A DNA stretch of 15,445 bases from an uncultured Spirochaetia bacterium (GTDB taxonomy: Bacteria; Spirochaetota; UBA4802; JAGODF01), in NCBI GenBank assembly GCA_937967705.1, contig CALCJG010000277.1, positions 1-15,445 of the forward strand. Reading direction: 5' to 3'. The notes beneath the pieces are model-generated. The model saw only the letters and a list, made by a program, of their open reading frames with translations. It did no database searches and had not been told where the DNA came from. Below are positions 1-6,287 of this stretch, one piece after another. A program made the position numbers and the translations under genes. Every line of letters begins with the position of its first letter. The first letter of the stretch is position 1.

Positions 1-1389
1 CATCCGCACCTTCTCGTCGGGAGCCAGAAGATCCAGCCTGTGGAAGGTGTCCCCCAAGGCCTGTTCCAAACCCTCGCAGTTCTCCCGTATGCTGTCCGTC
101 AACTCCCTGCCAAGGCTCCGGGGTATATACTGCTGAATATCCCCGGTAAAAAAGCCTTCCTTCTGATACTCCGGAAGCGTCGAGAGACCCAGACCTTCCC
201 GATATTTCTTTACGAAATACTCCGCACGGGAAAGATTTTGCACCATGGGCTCCAGCAGAGAATTGATCAGGGGCCCCTTGCGCAGCTCGCGTCCCAGCCA
301 GGCAAAGATAAAAATCAGAGAATCGCTCAGATAATCTGCAATGGCTTTCAGGGTGATGTCAAAGGAGCCCGGGGCATGGAACAGAATCCTGTCACCCCTG
401 GCAATTGAGGGCCCCCCTCCAGACCCTGCCGTCAATCCCCCTTCAGGGAGCTTCAAACCCAGGGAACTCAGATCCTCAAGAAGATCGGCAATCCTCACAC
501 GGACCGTGTTCTGTTCCGCTAAATCCGCCCCTCGCCTAGACATGAAACGCTCGGCAGGCTGGGATTCTCCAGGCTCCGTCTTGAGATCCGCAAGGATACG
601 GGTCTCGGGAAGGATCTGGCCGATCATCCCCTCAAAGAATTCACTGCCGACTCCTGTCTTCTCAAGTACCCGGTCTTCATATTCGAGTTTACCCAGGAGA
701 TTGTTGATCCAGCCGAGAGCCTCTTCCCTGGTATGATACTGACCGGTTATCTTATAGTGAAATCCGAAAAAGACCTCCATCAACCTTTTCATATCATGGC
801 GGAACTCCCCGTTCCTCCCCTGAGACCTGTCTGGTATGGCCCTGTCCATGAGACTGATCAGCCTGGAGCAGAAGAGTATTTCATTGATGCCTTTGAGGAA
901 TTTACGCAGAAGGGGGAAAAACTTTTCCGCGAGGGTCTGCTCCAGGTTATTGATGTTTCGGAAAATATTGCTATAATAAGTCTGATCCCTGGCAGGGGTG
1001 ATCTGCCCTGGGGATGCATCTCCCGGAACGACGGCGGAACGGGATTCCTTCGGTCCCGTTTCAAGCAGAAGATCTTTCAGCATCTCCCCGATTCTGGAAC
1101 GATCCAGATAATTAATTTCAAAATGATACAGGATGTCTTCGATGGCCCGCACATCGCCGTTTCTGCCCAGTTCGAAGAGGCGAAGGTATTCATAATATCG
1201 GTTGAATTCCGCATTGATCCCGGAGAGTTTATCCCTCACGGAATAATCATCCTGCTTAATCCCTTTTTGGAGGGAGACGGCATTCAGCTGATAGATCTGT
1301 GTCTCCAGTGCATGCCGGTCCTCGTCGGTCTCGCGGATTCTCTGGTTGAGATACGATCGTTCATGGAACGCTCTATGCCGACCCATCAT
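1..1389 (-). CDS. Large helical protein of unknown function (partial, C-terminus beyond left edge)
   Basis: The minus strand is open from an ATG-ATG pair at 1389 down to base 1, giving 463 codons with no stop, so the C-terminus lies outside the window. I do not recognise the family. The first 70 or so residues are charged and helical and look like a short coiled coil (HERSYLNQRIRETDEDRHAL). The rest is mixed helical with a Gly/Pro-rich linker near residues 315-330 and a hydrophobic patch (SDSLIFIFAWLG, about 358-369). There is no signal peptide, so it is probably cytoplasmic. An in-frame stop lies four codons upstream of the ATG, so the start cannot be much earlier. The best Shine-Dalgarno-like stretch (AAGGAG, 1413-1418) is about 23 bases away, unusually far. 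It lies 49 bases downstream of the hydrolase gene on the same strand and is probably cotranscribed with it. Function unknown. Confidence 0.85.
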   Translation of the reverse strand, partial: MMGRHRAFHERSYLNQRIRETDEDRHALETQIYQLNAVSLQKGIKQDDYSVRDKLSGINAEFNRYYEYLRLFELGRNGDVRAIEDILYHFEINYLDRSRIGEMLKDLLLETGPKESRSAVVPGDASPGQITPARDQTYYSNIFRNINNLEQTLAEKFFPLLRKFLKGINEILFCSRLISLMDRAIPDRSQGRNGEFRHDMKRLMEVFFGFHYKITGQYHTREEALGWINNLLGKLEYEDRVLEKTGVGSEFFEGMIGQILPETRILADLKTEPGESQPAERFMSRRGADLAEQNTVRVRIADLLEDLSSLGLKLPEGGLTAGSGGGPSIARGDRILFHAPGSFDITLKAIADYLSDSLIFIFAWLGRELRKGPLINSLLEPMVQNLSRAEYFVKKYREGLGLSTLPEYQKEGFFTGDIQQYIPRSLGRELTDSIRENCEGLEQALGDTFHRLDLLAPDEKVRM

Positions 1390-1438
1390 AACACCCGTTC
1401 AATTCAGCAACGCTCCTTCATTTCCCACGACTTCCCCT

Positions 1439-2644
1439 TCATCGGTATTGACCCGTTTCCTTCAGCGCGGTTTCCGCATATTTCTTATAATAGACCAGGG
1501 GACCGATGTGATCCCCCGGATAGACCTCCAGCAAAAGCCTCCTGGCCCCCGGAAAGGTTTTTGCATAAAACTTCTCCCAGAATTTCTTCTTTTCCGCTTC
1601 GGTAATTTTCTTCGGATCCTTTGCCCCCAGGATCTTTCCCGCATTGAAGAGAGTATCGTCCTTCCCGAAGAGGATTACAATCCTTTCCAGGTTCGGCACG
1701 GGCAGGTTGGAATCGTCTCCGTACAGGGCACAGTCCTTGGTATCACGGAAATTCCGGAAGGGTTTCATACAGCTCTTATTCCCTCCGATGCAGGAACCGC
1801 AGGACCGCGCCGTATCCCCCGTCATCCCCTTGGCAACCCCCCATCCGGAACCGAACACATCCCCCGGGTGGGAAAAGACTCCGGTGCCTATATTTCCGCA
1901 TTCCCAGGCAAAACGCCCCATGAGGCATGAGGGCCCGCAGAAGTTTTCACCTCCCCAGTTGACATAACCCGCCGGGGACATCTGGGCCATCTCCCGAACG
2001 GTATCAGGATAAGCACTGGCAAATCTGCGGGCAAGCAGACATCCATGAGACCAGCCCATAACCGTTGCCCGTGTTATTATCCATTTCTCCCAGGGCCGCT
2101 CGAAAACCTCGGCCCCGTCGATGACGGTTTTCAGGGCCGGATCATAGCCATATCCCTCCAACGTCACTCCCCTCTCGTGAAGCACGAGGCGCACAAGGTC
2201 CCTCAGGACAACCACCTTCCCGCTGTCCCCCCGCCATTTCGCATCACGGCCGTAAGGAGTGTCGCAGACCGGAATGACCAGAATTCCGGATTTGCTGCGC
2301 AGGGCCAGCTCTTCCAGGAGATTGTTTCCGTCATCCGGTCTCTGGGCATGACCGTGGAAGAAGACGATCACATTGCCCCCCAGGCGGTTTTCTCTTCTGT
2401 TTTTCTCCCTTTCCTGCTCGGTACGAACATCGAAAACGCGGCAGTAAGCCCGGATGGTTTCCCCGTTGAAGCGGACGAGATAGCTCCTTGTAGCGGGACG
2501 GAAACGGATTATCCGTTCCTCCTGCCCGGCAGCGTGGAGTCCTCCCCGGGAAGGGGGTATCAGCAGAACAGCTGTCATCAGTAGCGTCATCAATCCGAGC
2601 GGATGGTGTTTCCTGCGAGTAACAACGGAGGCCCTAGCTTTCAT
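1439..2644 (-). CDS. Secreted alpha/beta-hydrolase fold protein with Cys-rich insertion
   Basis: A 401-residue protein. An N-terminal signal peptide is visible: basic residues 4-12, a hydrophobic core around 16-31, and probable cleavage near A38/A39. The fold is read from an HGHA oxyanion-type motif (97-100) after a hydrophobic strand (NVIVFF), the nucleophile elbow GWSHG with Ser199, an acidic candidate in FGKDD (Asp329/330) after the strand RIVIL, and His379 in PGDHIGP. Together these make a complete Ser-Asp-His triad. Between nucleophile and acid, residues 236-305 hold seven cysteines (236, 240, 249, 282, 285, 292, 305), probably a lid or cap stabilised by disulfides or binding a metal. 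The substrate is not predictable; esterase, lipase or peptidase are all possible. I chose ATG at 2644, not the TTG just upstream, because AGGTGAG (2650-2656) sits five bases from the ATG. First gene of a probable operon with the unknown gene on its left. Confidence 0.8.
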   Translation of the reverse strand: MKARASVVTRRKHHPLGLMTLLMTAVLLIPPSRGGLHAAGQEERIIRFRPATRSYLVRFNGETIRAYCRVFDVRTEQEREKNRRENRLGGNVIVFFHGHAQRPDDGNNLLEELALRSKSGILVIPVCDTPYGRDAKWRGDSGKVVVLRDLVRLVLHERGVTLEGYGYDPALKTVIDGAEVFERPWEKWIITRATVMGWSHGCLLARRFASAYPDTVREMAQMSPAGYVNWGGENFCGPSCLMGRFAWECGNIGTGVFSHPGDVFGSGWGVAKGMTGDTARSCGSCIGGNKSCMKPFRNFRDTKDCALYGDDSNLPVPNLERIVILFGKDDTLFNAGKILGAKDPKKITEAEKKKFWEKFYAKTFPGARRLLLEVYPGDHIGPLVYYKKYAETALKETGQYR

Positions 2645-2649
2645 CAAAT

Positions 2650-2656
2650 CTCACCT
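2650..2656 (-). promoter_or_regulatory. Ribosome binding site of the hydrolase gene
   Basis: AGGTGAG on the minus strand with a five-base spacer to ATG at 2644. It would be only two bases from the in-frame TTG at 2647, which is too close, so it decides the start in favour of the ATG. Confidence 0.6.
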
Positions 2657-2778
2657 GTCAATTATTTCATAATTACCATGTCGACAACGATCAGCATTTC
2701 CAATGACAAACCTTCCGTCAACTGTTTTTAGCGGCAGGGAAATCGCCGGGCAGTCAAACCGGACCATCTATCTGTTTT

Positions 2779-2806
2779 TTGAATTATATGAATTGTTATA
2801 TATAAT
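2779..2806 (+). promoter_or_regulatory. Sigma70-type promoter of the desulfurase-DCCP operon
   Basis: TTGAAT (2779-2784) and a perfect TATAAT (2801-2806) are separated by 16 bases within a very AT-rich stretch. Transcription would begin near 2813, leaving a leader of about 45 bases before the ATG at 2858. The spacer and -10 box carry an inverted repeat, described separately. Confidence 0.7.
2783..2806. repeat. AT-rich inverted repeat overlapping the promoter, possible operator
   Basis: ATTATAT (2783-2789) is repeated in inverted form as ATATAAT (2800-2806) with a 10-base gap. The right arm contains the -10 box. LysR-type regulators bind interrupted AT-rich dyads of this general size, and a lysR gene lies at the end of the operon, so this could be an operator. 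A position over the -10 box would suit repression better than activation. AT-rich promoters can form such dyads by chance. Confidence 0.3.
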
Positions 2807-2857
2807 CATTGACAAAAACCCCTTCCCCGCCACCATGGACCTGGCAGGGAAGATAAA

Positions 2858-4057
2858 ATGAAAACAGAATCCGCCGAAATCGAAAACATCGTATACTTGG
2901 ACAATGCCGCAACGTCTTTCCCCAAGCCCCCATCCGTTCCGGAAAGTGTTCTCTGCTATATGCAGCAAATAGGGGCTAATCCCGGAAGATCGGGCCACTC
3001 CCTCTCAGCGGAGGCGGGCAGCCTGCTCTTTTCCGCTCGAAGGAAGGCAGCGGAATTTTTCGGGATAAAAAATCCCATGCGGGTGCTCTTCTGTGCCAAC
3101 GCCACGGAGGCTCTGAACCTGGCCATACAGGGGCTGGCCTCCCCGGGGGATCACGTCATCACCAGTTCGATGGAGCACAACAGCACCATACGGCCCCTCC
3201 GGGAGATGGAGAGGCGCGGTGATATCTCGCTGACCGTCGTCCCCTGCTCCGCCGAAGGACTGGTGGACCCCGACGACATGATCCGCGCCGTTCGACACTC
3301 CACCCGGCTGATGGTCCTGAACCACGCCTCCAATGTCTCAGGAACGGTTCAGCCCCTCGGGGCCATCGGACGTGCCTGCCGGGAGAGAAACATCCCCCTG
3401 CTGGCGGACTGCGCCCAGTCCGCGGGCATCATCGACATCGACCTGCAGCGCGACTGTGTCGATCTGCTCGCCTTCGCGGGGCACAAGGGGCTCCTGGGAC
3501 CCACAGGGACTGGCGGCCTCGTCCTGAGCGATTCTTTCGACGAAAAGGGCCTCAGACCCCTCAAATTTGGCGGCACGGGGAGTCTCTCGGACAGGACCGA
3601 GCAGCCGGATTTTCTGCCGGACCGATTCGAGAGCGGAACCCTGAACATGGCGGGGATCAGCGGACTTCTTGCCGGCCTGGGGTACATAACAGGAGAAAAC
3701 AAGGGTCTGGGCTGCATCCAGCGTCACGAGCAAACCCTCGTGGAGAGCTTTATCAATCAGGCCCTGGAAGCGGTTCCGGGTTTTCACCCCATCGTTCCCG
3801 CGCATCTGGTACATACCGGGGTTGTCTCTTTCAGAATGGACGGTCTATCCCCCTCGGAAATCGCCCAGACCCTGGACGAGAGATTCCGCATCATGTCCAG
3901 GGCCGGACTGCACTGCGCCCCCCTGGCCCATCAGACCCTGGGCTCCTATCCGGAGGGGCTGGTCCGTTTCAGTTTCGGGATATTCAACACCCGGGACCAG
4001 GTGGATTATGCCGTAAAGGCCCTGGCAGCCATTGCCGGTGATCATTCAGCGGCCTGA
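2858..4057 (+). CDS. Cysteine desulfurase family protein, PLP-dependent (TIGR01977/EF2568-like)
   Basis: A 399-residue class V aminotransferase-fold enzyme, the usual length for cysteine desulfurases. It opens with the family signature YLDNAATSFPKP (13-24), followed by NPGRSGHSLS (41-50), SSMEHNS (103-109, His stacking on PLP), LLADCAQ (181-187, Asp184 contacting the PLP ring nitrogen), the Schiff-base lysine Lys210 in AFAGHKGLLGP, and the persulfide-forming Cys353 in AGLHCAPLAH. All key residues are present. The GANPGRSGH and GLHCAPLAH signatures fit the EF2568-like group, which is often found beside selenium and molybdenum hydroxylase genes in anaerobes, rather than IscS or SufS. Expected activity: removal of sulfur (or selenium from selenocysteine) to give an enzyme-bound persulfide or selenide and alanine, in the cytoplasm. 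It is 37 bases upstream of the DCCP gene in the same operon, so delivering sulfide for the [8Fe-9S] cluster is a reasonable inference. Confidence 0.88.
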   Translation: MKTESAEIENIVYLDNAATSFPKPPSVPESVLCYMQQIGANPGRSGHSLSAEAGSLLFSARRKAAEFFGIKNPMRVLFCANATEALNLAIQGLASPGDHVITSSMEHNSTIRPLREMERRGDISLTVVPCSAEGLVDPDDMIRAVRHSTRLMVLNHASNVSGTVQPLGAIGRACRERNIPLLADCAQSAGIIDIDLQRDCVDLLAFAGHKGLLGPTGTGGLVLSDSFDEKGLRPLKFGGTGSLSDRTEQPDFLPDRFESGTLNMAGISGLLAGLGYITGENKGLGCIQRHEQTLVESFINQALEAVPGFHPIVPAHLVHTGVVSFRMDGLSPSEIAQTLDERFRIMSRAGLHCAPLAHQTLGSYPEGLVRFSFGIFNTRDQVDYAVKALAAIAGDHSAA

Positions 4058-4094
4058 GATAAGGCGACACAAAATTTTACAGAAGGAGTAAGCA

Positions 4095-5366
4095 ATGAGC
4101 AAAGAACATGTCGACATGTGGAAAGAGCTGGGACTGGATCTGGAAGCCCATGACGGCCTCCTCGGTATTCTGGGGCAGGCCTACGGCGATATCTTCCTTT
4201 CCCAGAAAAACCGTCCGGAGGGGATGAAGTACTTCGATTTCGTCGTCTCCGAGGTGCACGGCCTGCGCATCAAGGAACTCATCGAGGAGAAGAAGAAGGG
4301 CAATCTCGTAGTGGGAACCTTCTGCGTCTACGTACCAGAGGAACTGGTTCTGGCGGTGGACGGTGTGCAGATCGGGCTCTGCGCGGGGGCCGAAGTCGGA
4401 TTCGAAAAGGCCGAGGAGCATCTGCCCCGCAACACCTGCGCCCTGATCAAAGCCTTCGTGGGTTTTCGGCTGGCCGATCTGTGCCCCTATACCGAGGTGG
4501 CGGATTTCGTGGTGGGCGAAACCACCTGTGACGGGAAAAAGAAGGCCTACGAACTCTTTTCCGGTTTCAAAGACCTCTATGTGATGGAGATCCCCCAGAT
4601 GAAACGGGAGTCCGACCGGCAGCTCTGGAAAACGGAAATCCTTCGCTTCCGTGACGAGCTGGAAAAGCGCTCAGGGAAAAAAATTACCGCAGAGGGCCTG
4701 AAAAAAGGCATCGAGATTGTTAATGAGAAACGGAAGGCCCTTCAGCGGCTGGCTAAAATTCGCTACAAGCATCCCTCCGTCATCTCCGGCAGGGACGCCC
4801 TGCTGATCAATCAGATCTCCTTTTACGACAACCCCGCGCGTTTTATCGGATCAGTAAACACACTCTGTGACGAGCTCGAAGAGAGGGGCAAATCCGGTGT
4901 TTCCATCAACGGTAACTCCTTCAAGAAGATAGTGATGAGCGGGTGTCCCATGGCGGTCCCCAACTGGAAGACCCCCTTCCTGGTGGAATCCGCCGGCGCC
5001 GCCATCGTTGCCGAGGAATCCTGCGTGGGAGAGAGAAACACCCGGGATATGATCGCAGGGTACGGGGATTCCCTGGAAACCATGCTGGAAAGCCTGGTCG
5101 ACCGTTACATGAAAATCGACTGCGCCTGTTTCACTCCCAACGAAGAAAGGCTGGAAAACATCATCAAGATGGTCAGGGATTCCAAGGCTGACGGCGTCAT
5201 TCATTACTCCCTGCAGTTCTGTACGCCCTATCTGATCGAATCCAAGAAGGTTCAGGAAAGATGCCGTAAAGAAGGGATTCCCTACCTGACACTGGAGACC
5301 GATTACTCATCCGGCGACATGGAACAGCTGAAGACGCGCATCGAAGCCTTTATCGAAAAGCTGTAA
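4095..5366 (+). CDS. Double-cubane-cluster anaerobic reductase (DCCP), 2-hydroxyacyl-CoA dehydratase superfamily
   Basis: A 423-residue cytoplasmic iron-sulfur protein related to HgdB/BcrB subunits. The signatures that separate DCCPs from dehydratases are visible: TFCVYVPEELVLAVDG (75-90), LPRNTCALIKA (110-120), LCPYTEVADFVVGETTCDGKKK (129-150), DALLINQ (234-240), DCACFTPNE (342-350) and LQFCTPY (373-379), closing with ETDYS and RIEAFIE. Twelve cysteines are present; C115, C145, C310, C345 and C376 are plausible cluster ligands. The characterised member from Carboxydothermus carries an [8Fe-9S] double-cubane cluster and, with a dedicated ATPase reductase, performs ATP-dependent reduction of small molecules such as acetylene and hydrazine. 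The physiological substrate is unknown. A strong AAGGAG (4083-4088), six bases from the ATG, fixes the start. No HgdC/BadF-type ATPase partner is encoded in this window, which is unusual. Confidence 0.88.
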   Translation: MSKEHVDMWKELGLDLEAHDGLLGILGQAYGDIFLSQKNRPEGMKYFDFVVSEVHGLRIKELIEEKKKGNLVVGTFCVYVPEELVLAVDGVQIGLCAGAEVGFEKAEEHLPRNTCALIKAFVGFRLADLCPYTEVADFVVGETTCDGKKKAYELFSGFKDLYVMEIPQMKRESDRQLWKTEILRFRDELEKRSGKKITAEGLKKGIEIVNEKRKALQRLAKIRYKHPSVISGRDALLINQISFYDNPARFIGSVNTLCDELEERGKSGVSINGNSFKKIVMSGCPMAVPNWKTPFLVESAGAAIVAEESCVGERNTRDMIAGYGDSLETMLESLVDRYMKIDCACFTPNEERLENIIKMVRDSKADGVIHYSLQFCTPYLIESKKVQERCRKEGIPYLTLETDYSSGDMEQLKTRIEAFIEKL

Positions 5367-5373
5367 ACGGCTT

Positions 5374-6270
5374 TCAACGGGATGACCCGGTTATGGACGA
5401 AAGGAGAAGCTTTACCGGTACGGTAAGGCTTCGGTTTTTCATATGAACCAGATAGAAGTCTCTTTTCATGGCCAGTCCTTTGACTTTTACGATCCTTATC
5501 AGCTTCAAGGCCAGTTCCCGTTCTATAGCCAGCCGGGAAAGGAAAGCCATACCCATTCCGGCGAGCACACCCTCCTTGACGCTTTCCGACGTGGAACACT
5601 CCAGAACGGTTTTCAGCTCGGAGGGCAGTATCCCTTTCTGGCTCAAAACCGTCTCGTAATGATCCCGGGTGCCCGATCCCTTTTCCCGGGAGATCAGGGG
5701 GAGTTCCTTCAAGACCTCTATTCCGATCATCTCCGGATATTCCCTATCCGAGGTGACAAGAACGATTTCATCGGTCTGTATTTTATGATAGACCAGTGAG
5801 GGATGCTTCCACATCTTCCCGGATATCCCCGCATCCACAACCCCCTCCTTGACCTTTTCAATCACCTCCCGGCTGTCGGATATCTCTACACGAAAAAGGG
5901 TTTCCGGACTGACGCTTCTCAATCCGCCTAAAAGACGGGGCAGTATATAGGCAGAGGGAATGGTGCTGGAAGCGATTCGAACGATACCGGGAAAATCCTC
6001 TCGCGCAAAGCTCGCTCTAGTCTCTTCGAGATCCGCGAGCATTCTCTCGCAAAATTCCTTGAAAACAAGGCCATCCCTGGTCACGGAAAAATCCTTGCTG
6101 GACCGGCGTATCAGGCTCACTCCGAGTCCTTCCTCAAGCAGTAGGATGTGATTGCTGATGGTCGCCTGCCCCAGCTTCAAACGCCTGGATGCCTTCGTAA
6201 AGCTCTTCTCCTCAAGCACCGTGAGGTAGGATTTGATCTGTTTTAAGTCAAAGTTCAGTTCACGTTTCAC
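5374..6270 (-). CDS. LysR-type transcriptional regulator, probably sulfur/selenium-linked
   Basis: A 298-residue LTTR of normal length. The N-terminal winged helix-turn-helix covers about residues 8-67 (DLKQIKSYLTVLEEKSFTKA, then a recognition helix LGQATISNHI). It is followed by a linker helix and a periplasmic-binding-like effector domain from about 95. SREKGSGTR (194-202) is the anion-pocket signature seen in CysL-like and selenium-metabolism-associated LysR proteins, which suggests a small oxyanion or thiol-type effector. The start is uncertain: GTG at 6270 is the best bacterial start, but there is no clear Shine-Dalgarno and the upstream codons remain open. It lies 17 bases after the histidine kinase gene and is likely cotranscribed with it. 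It converges on DCCP with seven bases between stop codons, and its last 20 or so codons overlap the DCCP terminator. Probable target: the desulfurase-DCCP promoter. Confidence 0.85.
   Translation of the reverse strand: MKRELNFDLKQIKSYLTVLEEKSFTKASRRLKLGQATISNHILLLEEGLGVSLIRRSSKDFSVTRDGLVFKEFCERMLADLEETRASFAREDFPGIVRIASSTIPSAYILPRLLGGLRSVSPETLFRVEISDSREVIEKVKEGVVDAGISGKMWKHPSLVYHKIQTDEIVLVTSDREYPEMIGIEVLKELPLISREKGSGTRDHYETVLSQKGILPSELKTVLECSTSESVKEGVLAGMGMAFLSRLAIERELALKLIRIVKVKGLAMKRDFYLVHMKNRSLTVPVKLLLSSITGSSR
5406..5439 (+). terminator. Intrinsic terminator of the desulfurase-DCCP operon
   Basis: A 12-bp stem pairs 5406-5417 with 5421-5432 (one T:G wobble) around a three-base GTA loop, followed by GG and five T residues (5435-5439). 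It sits 40 bases after the DCCP stop codon. The U tract is on the plus-strand side only; on the minus strand the hairpin is followed by TCCTTTCG. It lies entirely within the 3' coding part of the convergent lysR gene. Confidence 0.85.
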
Positions 6271-6287
6271 GATCAGTCCATGATCAA

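Noticed and set aside
40..1605. Three overlapping plus-strand open frames at the left end
   Set aside because: They lie opposite a single continuous 463-codon minus-strand frame in the operon with the hydrolase; their translations have no family features or ribosome binding sites.
2645..2760. Promoter for the hydrolase operon
   Set aside because: TTGACG and TTGTCG boxes can be found, but none has a good -10 partner at proper spacing, so I do not list one.
2858..4057. Housekeeping IscS or SufS
   Set aside because: No iscU, sufBCD or iscA neighbours, and the NPGRSGH and GLHCAPLAH signatures fit the EF2568-like group.
4095..5366. 2-hydroxyacyl-CoA dehydratase subunit or benzoyl-CoA reductase subunit
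   Set aside because: There is no second subunit, and the GETTCDGKKK and DCACFTPNE signatures fit the single-polypeptide DCCP group better.
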